Part shown: piece after piece, positions 11,646-23,012 of the stretch
Position numbering within the stretch: position 1 is the stretch's first letter
Layout of the letters: each line of letters starts with the position of its first letter
Assembly: GCA_963682175.1 (NCBI GenBank)
Contig: OY821775.1
Location: 31,308,053 to 31,372,052 of the forward strand
DNA from: Triglochin maritima
Lineage: Eukaryota > Streptophyta > Magnoliopsida > Alismatales > Juncaginaceae
Reading direction: 5' to 3'
Length of the DNA: 64,000 nucleotides
Notes under the pieces: generated by a model
What the model saw: only the letters and a program-made list of their open reading frames with translations
Told to the model about the DNA's origin: nothing
Databases searched by the model: none
Program-made: the position numbers and the translations under genes

Positions 11646-12950
11646 GACAAGAGTTCTCCATTTGTAAACAAGTCGTGTGAAGTCAAGTAAAGCAAAGTCA
11701 AGTGAGAAAGAAGAAAGAAAAGATGAGTTAGGTGCAAATCTCATTTTTGCTTATGAGTGTTAAGTAGTGAGTTCTCTTCTTTCATTCGTGCCCACCAATT
11801 GGGTAGATCAAAGTATGGTTCAAGTGATGGCAATAGAAAACCCTCAGCATGGAGAACAAGGCGAGCCAAAGCCGCGCACCAGGCGCGACTTCTGAACCGC
11901 TGATTGGCGGTCCATGTGTGCCTGGTGGAGGATGTGTTTCTGGGGTGGCTCGATCTGGTGCTCCCTGTCTTTCTCCCGCATCTAACAGAATGGAGGCAGA
12001 TCGACCATCCAGTAGGAAGTGCAAGCAGAAGAGGGGATCAAAGGAGCACACTTATAATGAATGTGGTTGCGACGTGGACGAACCAGTCCTCAACGTCAAA
12101 CCCATTCAGATGGTGTATCTGATTGTTTTTAAGTTTTAGACTACGTTTTTTGTGCATTGAACAATCATTTTTGTTGTAATGTATTTTCTCTAAGATTAAT
12201 TTAAATCACATTGTTTTTGGATATAGTAAAGTGTTTTTGCATTGTATTTACATAATGTTTCATTTTTTAGCGTAAAATGCCATTGAAGTGTAGAATGAGA
12301 ATTTTTATTGTAATGTATTGTCGCTACATGATTTTAAAGAACATATTGAGCCTAATTCACGAAACTGATAAGCTAACAAATTGAAATAACATGGAAACTT
12401 TGAGGATAGTGACATTCTGCCTGACATGAAAATCGACCTAGATAACTTGGACACAGACCTCTGAAGCTGGCACCTCCCTGCTTCAGTATAATGTTTGGTT
12501 TTAGTATTTGCCTATATAAGTAACATAAGAATGAAGAATTGGCTTAACATATTTAGACACTACAAGGAATTGTAGTCTGGTAGTGGTAAAGAAATGTTAT
12601 GTTGGGCAACCTCCTTTTGTATAGAAGACATGAAGCTTTAAAGTAACCAATATTAATCATAACTAATTTACAAATAGGTTGATCTAATGGTAAAATATGT
12701 CATTTTTAAGTCTGCGTGGGCTTCTCTTCCACCTAAGTTGACAATTAAACCTCACCTATGCATTACTTTGTCTTCGACAAAATTATATTTTATTTATCAA
12801 ATTGGACTACACCCACATCTTTAATTAGATGAAGAAGTCATCTCCTGCATCCTAAAGGACTTGCTAATGTGTACAAATGACATGCTGAATTGCTGATGCA
12901 CAAGAATGACCCAGGCTTCGGTGGGAAATATCAGTCCCCTCACTGGACGA

Positions 12951-13145
12951 GACAATCCTCTCGTGGGACAGTAACATAGATCGTAGCTCCCCCTCCTGAC
13001 GGGACAACTAATTGTCACCTGACGACCCACCAGCACAGGTAAGTCCCATCTCTGGACAACTCATTCCCCTCGTGGGATGACCCAGAACCCTCATGGAGGC
13101 TCAGTCCCTTAGGACAAGACAATCATCTCGTGGGACGGTGACATT
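12951..13145. repeat. Degenerate GGGAC/CTCGTGGG repeats
   Basis: The motif GACAATCCTCTCGTGGGAC recurs with one change about 167 bp later (GACAATCATCTCGTGGGAC), each followed by (A/G)GT(A/G)ACAT. Weaker relatives lie between them. The family is unknown. Confidence 0.5.
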
Positions 13146-13703
13146 GAGTGACAATACTTTACAAAAAATTATCACGTGCTACACTACAAAACAAAATGGG
13201 TTGTTTTGCAAAAGAACTCGTGTACCACTGGTGCATTACAACTCTTTCTTTTGGTGTAGTCCATTAACTTCCATGATATATTCAAAAATCATTCTTGAAT
13301 TTTGCGACCACCTTGTTCGGAGTTTCCACAGAATCGACGTTACCCTGTATTATGCCGAAATTTGATTGGACAAATATCTCCATGTTTGGATGCATGGCTT
13401 GAATTAATCTACTAATGTCTTATCCCAACACGTTAGTACCAAAAAGTCCCCATTCATCATGTTCCCTCAAATACCGCAATGACACCTAGTTCCCGACCAC
13501 CCGGCCATGTTCTTCTGCCAATGACCTTAGCCAAGTCCCGCCACCCTAGCCCCCTCCCACAAGTCCCACGGACCCAATTCCTCCGCCCCTTGCCTTTCAA
13601 AATTTGAGATATAATCGATGGAACAAGGGCAATGTCTCTCCATCTTCAAGATTATATATTATAGAGAAGAAAATCCTATGAATGTCATTGTCTTAACAAG
13701 AAA

Positions 13704-14165
13704 CACTAGTTTTAAATAGTGAATTAGCGTCGCCTAATACATGTTGGTCTCCCAAACATGTGATGACTATAGGTATATACATCGCGTTTACGGATAGCTA
13801 ATGTTTATACTCACATCTAGATGTCGATTTTTTTAATAATTGACATCTATAACTCGTTTAAAAAATGTTAAAAAAATAAGAAAGGAACCAAGATTTTAAA
13901 TTCACAAACTTTCAAACTTGAAATTTATTTCAACTAACATTACTCATATAATTGTATCTCCAATCCAAAATTTAATTAGAATAGGCGTTGGTTGTTTCAA
14001 TTGGCCGATGCCTATTCTCCATAAAGGGTTACATGCATCAATTTTCATATTATCTGACACGTATAGTATAGACATTGCGTGGTCTGTAAGACCGATGTCT
14101 ATATCCCAATAAATGAGTATAACCATAACGTGGGCTTTGTAGCGGACATCTATAGGTCTTTTAAC
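13704..14165 (+). repeat. Left terminus and subterminal repeats of CACTA-A
   Basis: The terminal inverted repeat starts at 13704. Decayed copies of the subterminal motif, GACGTC-related or GACATCTATA-like, occur at about 13822, 13847, 13983, 14072, 14091 and 14141. In CACTA elements such repeats bind the element's own accessory protein. Confidence 0.75.
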
Positions 14166-14938
14166 CCAAACCCAACCTCATTCGCCTCCAAACCCCAAAA
14201 CCCCTACGATCCCTTCTGAACACCAAACCATAGGTGCCTCGACAAATCTCCGACCAAACCCTAGCCACCACCACCACCGCGACCTTGTCACCCTCCTCCC
14301 CGACCCTTGACCTCGTCCGCCACCGCATCCACATTCGTGACCTCAATCACCGTCCTCCACGACCCCCTGACCTCGTCTGCCACTGCATACACCTCTGCGA
14401 CCTCGATCACCCTCCACCACTTCCACCACAACCTTCGACCCACATTCGACCTAAATTGGTATTTCGTTTTGGTGGACGTTTAGTTAAGATCAGATTTTGG
14501 GAGTTGGGTAGGAGTTTGATTTTGATGAGATAGAGTACAAAGTGAGGTTCAATTTTGGGGGTTTTTTCTGGTTTTTATTTGGGAGGGTTTTGGATGTGAT
14601 ATGTTTGACTTTGTTTTTGTGAGTTGGTTTTTGTGTAATGGTTCTTGAAATGGTTGTTGTGAAATGGGAGTTGGGTAGGAGTTTGACCCACATTCTTGAA
14701 GGGTTGGACTAAAAAATGTAATTTTTGAAATGGGTTGGAGTTGGATTTCGATGAAACAAAGTGGAAAGTGAGATTCAAGAGTGAGTTGGTGAATTTCTTG
14801 AATACAATCAATTTGTGAAGTTCGATAAGAAAAAATCTAATTTCAATATTGTTAAGGCATATCTAACAATTTGGGAAGTTCGACAACAAATATGCCAACA
14901 TATCTATAGCCCCAACATATCTATTCACTCCGCTAGTT
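14166..14938 (+). other. 5' exon/intron region of CACTA-A
   Basis: A C-rich stretch (AAACCCTAGCCACCACCACC, then CGACCTCGTCC repeats) resembles the corresponding first-exon or leader stretches of B (28850-28958 and 30540-30690) and D (41220-41380). It is followed by T/G-rich, intron-like sequence up to the copia insertion. No protein is recognised. Confidence 0.5.
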
Positions 14939-14943
14939 GCATT

Positions 14944-15325
14944 TGTTAGCTTATAACGATCTACAGGTTCAGGAGTACCTTCTTGGAGAGAACCTGTGGC
15001 AGCGGAATGGAGCGGCGATCACCTCACAGAATCCTCTGGAGCACCAGTCGGTCTTCTACTCTCTTGGTGAAGAAGCATGAGTCCACAACCCAAGAGTCCA
15101 GGGATTGACTTGGTGGAGGTGGAGGGACGAATGGGAGAGAGAGGGAGAGGTAGCGGCTAGGGTTTGGTGGGGCTAGGGTTTGCACACATGAACTTCCATC
15201 CTATGGGAGGCTCCCCTCCTTATATAGATGGCCCCACCCTAAACCCTAAGTGTGTAGTCCAACGGGGACACGCCATGTGTCAGTGCTTTGGGCAAATATC
15301 TTATTAATCCTAGATTAATCCAATA
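14944..15325 (-). repeat. 3' LTR of the copia element
   Basis: On the plus strand it runs from TGTTAGCTTATAACG to TTAATCCAATA, so the sense LTR begins TATTGG and ends AACA. It keeps an intact TATA box in the sense direction (CTATATAAGG, plus-strand 15219-15228). It matches 22622-23007 over its whole length. Confidence 0.95.
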
Positions 15326-15340
15326 TCTCCCACTTGCACA
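15326..15340 (-). promoter_or_regulatory. Polypurine tract of the copia element
   Basis: The sense strand reads TGTGCAAGTGGGAGA directly before the 3' LTR, the expected plus-strand primer site. Confidence 0.75.
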
Positions 15341-15356
15341 ATAGCACGATAACAAC

Positions 15357-15570
15357 ATGTCATCTGCTTTTGTGTCCTTGACACATATGCATATATCCCT
15401 GATACATACAATCACACAATTGCAATATATCACCACTCTATGTGTCCCCGACACACATGTATACATCCCTGATATATACAACTATTCCTCTTTCCCAGAA
15501 TGCATCTACAACACGCAAGTCTCTGATAATGTATCCCCGATACAAGATCATCTGTGTCCCCGACACATGC
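15357..15570. repeat. Short palindromic repeats in the copia 3' non-coding region
   Basis: Six short units with self-complementary arms, such as TGTGTCCCCGACACA or TATCCCTGATACA, occur near 15371, 15392, 15441, 15462, 15531 and 15553. The remaining region up to 16570 has no recognisable coding content. Confidence 0.65.
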
Positions 15571-16575
15571 ACTCCTCCGATCATACGGACAAATGGGTCG
15601 TGCGACCGGTGATGTACCTGCAATTAGGAGTCTCAAACTGGAAACCTTACTAGAAGGCCAGAATGAGAACATCCTCACAAAAATAATAATTAAGCAGTCA
15701 AATGAACATCACTGATCCCCAGGTTTACTCAGAAACTCACTTGACATGAACGGTATCTCGATCCCTCGGAGAGAATACCTTCTTGTCCTCAAGGTACTTG
15801 CTACTGTATCCAATACAGTTGGGCCCAGCAAATACTTTTTAGTGTAGTCGAGTCAAACCTTTCCCTTCGCCCAGACCACCATTACACTTAGAGTTGACTC
15901 CTTTCCCGAAGATGCCTCTTTAGACTGAATCTCTCATGGTCATAGATAACATCCCAAAGTAGCCACATCAACTCTTTGCTTCATGGTGTCGTCGAAGGTC
16001 ACTGAGGGTAACTAATGACAATCAAGTCTTGGACTCACATAGTGAAGGAGCAGGGATCCATCCTTTCACTTCCCAATGGTCGCTCAGCACATGTTGTATA
16101 ATAAACATGTTATGGTGGATCATACTGCACACAACAGTATGTCTGTCTCTCAACACCATACAAGTCTTAGTCCAGTCACACCCCCTCTGCGCCTGAACCG
16201 AGCTTCATCATTGTCGCCTTAACACCATACAGGTGCCACCTGGCGCCACATGTGATGCTCGCACTTGGCTTCTATAGGTCACATGAATCGTGGGAACATT
16301 CATGTTAATCCTCACCAACATAGGGGATCTCATCTTGATTCCTAATCAAGGCGACTATACGATCATGAACTTCTCCGGATCTATCATGCAAGATCTCTTT
16401 ATGATCGGTCTCATCTCCGCTCGCTATCAAAAGCGCCAGAGGCGAATGCTCGTGCGAGTGAGCATTCTTCAGCCTATTGACAGAATAATATTTTATGCTA
16501 CTACATCAACCAAACAGATATAGTCGAAAGGAAAAACACAATCACTCATAAAAGGAAGTCAGACAAGCCAATACA

Positions 16576-16953
16576 TCAAAGTTTGCGTAAGCCTAAGGAC
16601 TTTACATGAGACACAAACGAGTCCTCAGCGATGGCTTTGGTAAGAGGGTCAGCTACCATAAGACTAGTAGATACATGTCTTAACACAACTTCCTTTCTCG
16701 CTATGATGTCCTTCACAAAATGATACCTAACCTGTATATGTTTGGTCTTTCCATGATATTTGGGGTCTTTCACATAACAAAGGGCAGCCATGTTGTCACA
16801 ATAGACAACAACAGGCTCATCAGATGTCTCTACAAGCCCTGTATGTTGTAAGAACCTCCTCAACCAAACTGCCTCCTGTATGCTGCAGAGCATGCAACAG
16901 ACTCTGCTTCCATAGTCGACAGGGCTATACATGTTTGCTTTTTGCTGGACCAC
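16576..16953 (-). pseudogene. copia RNase H, C-terminal part
   Basis: This frame continues the RNase H domain after a frameshift near 16870. It reads EAVWLRRFLQHTGLVE, VYCDNMAALCYVKDP and KHIQVRYHFVKDII, ending at a stop after GLRKL. The catalytic Asp of YCDN is kept. The N-terminal half, with GYSDADWAGD, is on the preceding frame. Confidence 0.88.
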
Positions 16954-18197
16954 GAGATGGGCCCATTATCCAACAAGAAAGCATAACCATAGGTGGACTT
17001 CCTTTCATCAATGTCTCCAGCCCAATCGGCATCACTATAGCCAATCAGGCGGAGATCTGATGCTTGGTAACATGGCATGTAGTTAGTCGTTCCTCTGAGG
17101 TATCTCATGATTCTCTTGACTGCCTTCCAGTGCTCCATGCTTAGGTTGGACTGGTATCGACTCACCATGCCCACAACATAACAAATGTCTGGCCTAGTAC
17201 ACATCATAGTGTACATAAGGCTTCCCACATCATTGGAGTATGGAACCTTGCTCATTTTGGCCTTCTCTTTAGGAGTCTCAGGATGCTTATCAAGGCTCAA
17301 GTGCAAACCCTTCTCAACAGGAGTGTCGATTGGTTTGCATTTGTCCATATGGTATTTCTTCAAGATGTTGTTAACATAAGTTTCTTGAGACAATCCTAGA
17401 AGTCTCTTGGACCTATTAACTATCTTGACACCAAGGACGTAGCTAGCTTCACCCATGTCCTTCATATCAAACGTGGAGGACGACCACTCTTTAGTGGATT
17501 TCAGCAACTCTTTGCTATTGCCAGCCATGAGTATGTCATCAACATTCAATGTCAGAATGAAAAATTTACCATTGGATCTCTTAACGTACACACAGTGATC
17601 TTCCTCAAGCATAGAGAACGCATTCTCTGATATAGCTTGATGGAAGCGAATGTTCCACTGTCTAGACGCTTGTTTTAAGCCATATAAGGACTTATTGAGC
17701 TTGCACACTTTGCGCTCTTGTCCTTTGACTTCAAAACCTTGAGGTTGATCCATATAGATCTCCTCCTCAAGTTCTCCATTGAGAAAAGCAGTCTTTACAT
17801 CCATTTGGTAAAGCTCTAAGTCCATCTGAGCTACAATAGCTAGTAGAAGGCGGATGGAGGCAAACCTAACCACGGGTGAAAAGGTTTCCTCAAATTCCAC
17901 GTCTTCTCTTTGGGTGTAGCCTTTAGCTACCAGTCTAGCCTTGAATCTATCAATAGATCCATCAACCTTCCTCTTAATCTTGAGGATCCACTTGGCCCCA
18001 ATGGCCTTTCGGTTCGGCGGTAAATCGACCAAGTCCCATACTCGATTAACTTTCATCGACTCCAACTCTTCCTTGATAGCTTCTAACCACTCTTTAGCAT
18101 TTGGACCTTCCAAAGCCTCTTTCAAGGTATCCGGTTCTTGCTCATCGATTACTGTCATCCCGGACGATTCATAATCAATTTCTTCTTGAGCTATCAT
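16860..18197 (-). pseudogene. copia reverse transcriptase and N-terminal RNase H
   Basis: This is the longest open stretch of the window, 445 codons. It holds ALEGPNAKEWLEAIKEELES, the fingers KARLVAKGYTQ, MDVKTAFLNGELEEEIYMDQ, SLYGLKQASRQW, and the catalytic box LNVDDILMAGN (17535-17546), where Asn replaces the usual Tyr of YVDD but both Asp remain. The RNase H start follows, GYSDADWAGDIDERKSTYGY and STMEAE. It ends by frameshift at 16860. The RT itself is unbroken, apart from the unusual Asn. Confidence 0.92.
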
Positions 18198-19441
18198 GAT
18201 AGCCTCTTCCTCTAAGCGAAATCGCCTACGAGGAATGAGCCCTCGTTTACTTCGACGCCGATGGGTATCTGATGGCTAATCCTCCATGAGAGCTATCGAA
18301 TCCTCAGCATTCCTGCTCCCACTAGGATTGACTGGTGGAACCTCATGTTCAACTTCCAGATCCTTATCCCGTGGAGTGGCAATTTCCTCATCTTGTTGTT
18401 CAAAGAAGTCCACTGACTCTTTGATAGCTACAGCAAGAGTTGGAAAATCATTTTGCAAGAATGTGGCATCCCTAGACTCCAGTTCCGTCCTTCTTTCATT
18501 CTCGTCTAACCGGATAAAAACATAACCTTTGGAGAGATCACTATATTTTACAAAGATACACTTTTTCCCTCTAGGCCCTAGTTTTCCATATCGGTGACTA
18601 GTAGAATGAATGTATGTCGCGCATCCCCAAGGACGCAAAAGACTAAAATCAGGCTTTCGTCCTGTCCATAACTCATATGGAGTTGAGGTAACCGATTTTA
18701 TTGGAACTCTATTGAGGATATAGGCAGCAGTCATTAGAGCATCTCCCCAAAACGAAATTGGCAAGCTCGCATGAGCCATCATGCATCTAACCATGTCTAG
18801 CAACGTTCTATTCCTTCTCTCAGCAACACCATTTGGCTGAGGAGTATAAGGCATAATGAGTTGTCTAGATATCCCTTTTTCATCACATAACTCTTTGAAC
18901 ATTATGGCGAGATACTCACCACCTCTATCCGTTCTAAGAGTTTTTATCTTATTATCCAACTGATTCTCAACTAAGCTCATGAATTTCTTAAAACATTCTA
19001 GAGCTTCTGACTTGTGAGAAATAAGATAAATATGACCATATCTAGTAAAGTCATCGATGAATATGATGAAGTAACTTTGTCCATGTCTAGTACGCACATT
19101 AAAAGGTCCACAAATATCCGAGTGAATTAGTTCTAAAGAGAAGTAGCCCTAATGGCTTTTCTGAACGTTTTTCTAGTTGCCTTTCCAGCTACACAAGATT
19201 CACAGGTTGGCAATTCAAATTTGGAGCATTCTCCTAATACCCCCTCCTTTGCCAACCTGTTCATCCGGTCAACACCAATGTGACCTAGTCTAGCATGCCA
19301 CATAACTGAATCTTTATTCATGGAACTTTGGCTCATAAAGGCACTAGTATTACGATTGAAATCATAAATTGCGTCCAACACAATAAAACCGTCTGAAAGA
19401 AAGGCACGTCCATAATAAATGTTAGCAAGGTATAAACCCAT
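18198..19441 (-). pseudogene. copia integrase
   Basis: The HHCC zinc finger is at 19133-19441 (WHARLGHIGVDRMNRLA, then CESCVAG). A frameshift near 19135 leads to the core at 18276-19097: first Asp in HSDICGPF just upstream, second in TDRGGEY, Glu in [10 protein letters not shown]. The tail includes [19 protein letters not shown] and GYVFI. An internal stop around 18276 (GGAT TAG sense) separates it from the RT frame. It would catalyse strand transfer in an active copy. Confidence 0.9.
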
Positions 19442-19450
19442 ATCATTGTT

Positions 19451-19774
19451 CTAAAAAACAACTTTAAAACCATGTCTCATCAAAACAACAACAGAAATAA
19501 TATTTCGCCGTATAGCAGGTGCATACAACACGTCGTGAAGTAAAAGGATCCGGCCACTTCGCAAAGCCACTTTGCATGTGCCAACTCCAAGAACTTCAAT
19601 GCTAGTGTTGTTCGCCATGTTTATTCGCTTCCCACTTGGAACACGGCGATATTCCACGAAGGCAGAACGATCCTCTGTTACGTGGTCCGTGGCACCTGAA
19701 TCCACAATCCCCACAGGAGAATGATCAGTGAGCATCACAGAACTAGTCACGTTACAATTCGAGGGTTTACACAC
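19451..19774 (-). pseudogene. copia aspartic protease
   Basis: The active site reads GIVDSGATDHVT, followed by VLGVGTCKVALRSGR and LHDVLYAPAIRRNIISV, the usual copia protease layout. A stop follows HGFKVVF at 19451, splitting it from integrase. Confidence 0.88.
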
Positions 19775-20640
19775 AATAATTACCTTTTCCTCAGTGCACT
19801 CACGAGCAAAATGTCCAGTCTTTCAGCCGTTAAAACAAGTCACATTAGACTTATCTTTCCCACCTCTGGATCCTCGAGGTCGTTTTTTTTCATCTTTGTT
19901 TTCTGTTTTGTTCTGATTTGCACCCTTCTTACCTTTAAAACCCTGAGCTCTATCTCTTTTGCGCTTAAAACCTGCACTCCTCCGAGGAGCGCCAGCTTCA
20001 GCAGCAAACACTTCAGTTAGAGCGGCTTCAGCAAGCATGCGGTCCTCCTCCAGCTCTAGGTGTTTTGCGGCCTGGTCAAATGTCCTGATGTCATCGGCAT
20101 GGGTCAGATGGACCTTCGTATGCTCCCAACTCTTCGAAGGCAATGATCTGATGAGAGAAGACACTTGCTCCTCATCGGTCTTAGCACGACCGGCAGCGCT
20201 CAGCTCTCTAATCATGTTTGACATTGCGGTAATATGTTGCCTCATTGTGTGACCTTGGCGCATTTTATACCCATCAAACATGAGCCCAAGCTGGCGGGCC
20301 CTTGTGACGAAGGTCACTCCGTAATGAAACTTCACAGCTTCCCACAAGGCCGTTGCAGTTCGCAATTTTTCGAACCGCAGTAACAGATCATCTCGCATCG
20401 AACTCAGAATTGTAATGCGAGCAATACGGTCTTTCTTTTTCCATGCATTATAGACATCCATATTTCTGCGATGCTGCGCAGTGTTCCCCTCCTTGGGGGA
20501 GACATAGTTTGGGTTATATTTTCTAACATGTCCTGATCCTCTAAGAGATACTAAATTTTACGATGCCACAGATCGTAATTCCTTTCATTGAGTTTATCTC
20601 CTCGAGTCAGATCTGCGACAATGCTTTTGGAAGCAGCCAT
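19775..20640 (-). pseudogene. gag: copia gag
   Basis: A likely start, MAASKSIVADLTRGDKLNE, lies at 20640. An in-frame stop (KI-stop-YLLEDQD) and a frameshift lie before the open part at 19823-20461. The capsid reads YNAWKKKDRIARITILSSM and MSNMIRELSAAGRAKTDEEQ, a UBN2-type gag. A basic tail leads to the zinc knuckle, which should be CCHC but reads CFNG-stop-KTGHFAREC. The second Cys is lost together with the frame. Confidence 0.88.
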
Positions 20641-22605
20641 AAAGAATCTTCTTGGACAAAAACACATAGCGATACATGAGTTCTAGCATAAAATACAATG
20701 AGCTACAATAGTCATAAAAAAATAAAGTGACTTAATAGCTATAGCATTCAAACCAAAGGAAAACATAAAACATTCGATCAAATCCTCATGCAATAGTTAA
20801 TAAAGTCATTTTACTAATCTATATATTGAGCTCCATCATGATTTAGAGACCCCAAAAAAACGTTTAAATCATTGAAAATCAGCAAATAAAGAAAGTATTG
20901 CCGCCGGTTGCAAGGTGGTTTACACAAAACACTTCTACCTTGCAACTCCCACTAGGCATGTAGGTTAACGTTTCCTTTCAAAAAATCAATCAAGATCACA
21001 CAGAATTTGATTGCTACATTACTTCCAAATTAAGCTAAGGATCCCCCATAGGGATTTAGCCTCTTAGACGGGAACCTGCATGAGCCTTATAGCAATAATA
21101 AAAAATAAAGGAGCCCCTCGTCTCCTCAGGGCAATAAACAGTCCACAATCCATAATTATTACAGTCTATAAATATTACAGTCCATTGCGATATCTATTGC
21201 AAATGAAATTGAATGAATCAAATTACGCTCAATCTCAATAAGGCAGTAAATTAAATCAGCAACCATTCATTCCATACAAGCACAATCTTTCCATACGTTA
21301 GCACAATCCGACGTATGAAAAAAATACCATAAAGTGTGCACCTCTTTCAATCAAGAAGGAAGTTATGCATAAGGAAACAATGCATTTATGGTGCACGAAT
21401 ATTGGCAAAAACGTGCTAGGTAATAAGAACCAATCTCCACAATAATCATTCTCAAAACAGAATTTTTCTTCTTTCCCTAATCAATATAATCATGATAGCA
21501 CAAAATTATCCTACTTTGATTAGGAAAGAAAAAAATCTGAAATTCTTTGGTGGAGAGCAACACATATTTGTGCATCAAAATAAAGCATTCAAAAATACTT
21601 TTAACGCAATAAAACTACAACCCATAATATCTTCCCAAATATTTCAAAATTAGCCAATCTTTCCTTAATCAATATAAGCATGCAATCAACAATAATTATG
21701 GTACTTGTATTGGAAAGAAAATTTCGAAATTCTTTGGTGGAGGGTAACACATAAATGCACATATGATGAAAAGGAAATATTTCAAATGAAATGCATGCTA
21801 TCAATCCCAAAAAAATCCGAAAATCCTTAATGAGATCAACATATATGTGCATTTAATCATAAAGGAAATATTTCAAATGAAATGAATGCTATCATTTCAA
21901 AAATTCGAAAATCCTTAATGAGATTAACATATATGTGCATTCAATCATAAAGGAAATATTTCAAATGAAATGCATGCTATCTTTCCAAAAAAAAAATATT
22001 TCCGAATTATACAATATGGTAACTCAATATTCATGTATGTGCATGATTTTGCAATCAACATCTAATCCTAGATGCATGCACATGTGATTAAAAATTACAT
22101 ATACATGAATAAGGCAACAAGCATCTAACCTTAGATGTATGTACAAGGGTTTAGAAAGAACAAATGCACAATCAAATCATACCATCCGAAATGTATGATC
22201 ACATTATATGATACATGCAATAATTAACTCTTTTAAAACTATCATCATATTTCAAACAACATATATGCGCATATTATCAAGAACAAACAAACTCTAGCCG
22301 CAAGCTTCAAGGATGAAAGAAATATGCACAACAAACATAGATTAACATGTAACCCTAAGTACATGCATAAAATGAAATCTAAGCTATGCGCAAGAGTGAA
22401 ATAATGATGAAACTTGTAATGCAATTCGCATGTAATGAAATGAATCAAGAAAACATACGCAAGGGTGAGGAAAAGTGCCATCAAACCCTAGGCGCATGAT
22501 GAAGAGAAACAACTACACATGTATGCGATTTCTCTAAAAAACAACAGAAATTATTTCAACATATATGAAATAAGAAAGTGCTCAAAAAATTCGGAGGTGA
22601 CCAAC
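20641..22605 (-). other. Non-coding leader of the copia element
   Basis: About 1.96 kb of AT-rich sequence lies between the primer binding site and the gag start. No domain is visible. It contains repeated units (see 21765-21985) and related copies around 21530-21760 (AATTCTTTGGTGGAG twice). Confidence 0.75.
21765..21985. repeat. Three tandem units of about 90 bp in the copia leader
   Basis: Each unit starts near AAAGGAAATATTTCAAATGA and includes ATCCTTAATGAGAT and ACATATATGTGCAT. Units begin near 21768, 21860 and 21947; the third is partial. Confidence 0.8.
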
Positions 22606-22620
22606 CTGGCTCTGGTACCA
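22606..22620 (-). promoter_or_regulatory. Primer binding site of the copia element
   Basis: The sense strand reads TGGTACCAGAGCCAGG after the LTR end AACA plus one base. It is complementary to the 3' end of initiator Met tRNA with one mismatch from the usual TGGTATCAGAGC. Confidence 0.88.
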
Positions 22621-22621
22621 A

Positions 22622-23007
22622 TGTTAGCTTATAACGATCTACAGGTTCAGGAGTACCTTCTTGGAGAGAACCTGTGGCAGCGGAATAGATCGGCGATCAC
22701 CTCACGGAATCCTCTGGAGCACCGATCGGTCTTCTACTCTCTTGGAGAAGAAGCACGAGTCCACAACACAAGAGTCCATGGATTGACTTGGTGGAGGTGG
22801 AGGGACGAATGGGAGAGATAGGGAGAGGTGGCGGCTAGGGTTTGGTGGGGCTAGGGTTTGCACACATGAACATCCATCCAATGAGAGGCTCCCCTCCTTC
22901 TATAGATGGCCCCACCCTAAATCCTAAATGTGTAGTCCAATGGGGACGCGCGGCGCATGTGTCAGTGCTTTGGGCAAATATCATATTAATCCTAGATTAA
23001 TCCAATA
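22622..23007 (-). repeat. 5' LTR of the copia element
   Basis: It has the same ends as the left LTR, but the TATA box is altered. The sense strand reads CTATAGAAGG (plus strand about 22897-22906) where the 3' LTR has CTATATAAGG. Immediately right of it is the target duplication GCATT. Confidence 0.95.
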
Positions 23008-23012
23008 GCATT

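Larger units (their letters stand above)
10644..13180. other. Unassigned region, possibly decayed LTR sequence
   Basis: No protein domain is recognisable. A short open stretch at 11116-11370 has no AUG start and no similarity I know. Two TATA-box-like sites followed by purine-rich transcribed-looking sequence occur (10816 and 11638), and a fragment of the gypsy LTR palindrome recurs near 11895. These hint at decayed LTR-element remnants. I cannot define termini or target duplications. Confidence 0.4.
14944..23007 (-). mobile_element. Ty1/copia LTR retrotransposon, complete in structure
   Basis: Two LTRs (382 and 386 bp) flank an internal region. The target duplication GCATT lies at 14939-14943 and 23008-23012. 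On the minus strand the order is LTR, initiator-Met tRNA primer binding site, long leader, gag, protease, integrase, RT, RNase H, polypurine tract and LTR. Integrase before RT is diagnostic of Ty1/copia. About 20 differences between the LTRs (roughly 5 percent) indicate an old insertion, and the polyprotein is broken several times. It sits in the intron region of CACTA-A. The copia lineage is not assigned. Confidence 0.95.

Noticed and set aside
13181..13270. A small CACTA- or MITE-like element: CACTACAAAACAAAA at 13184 and an inverted TTTTGGTGTAGT about 70 bp later
   Set aside because: The inverted match is short and imperfect and no flanking duplication is convincing.
22606..22620. tRNA-related sequence
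   Set aside because: This and 59171-59188 are only short complements of initiator Met tRNA, i.e. primer binding sites, not tRNA genes.
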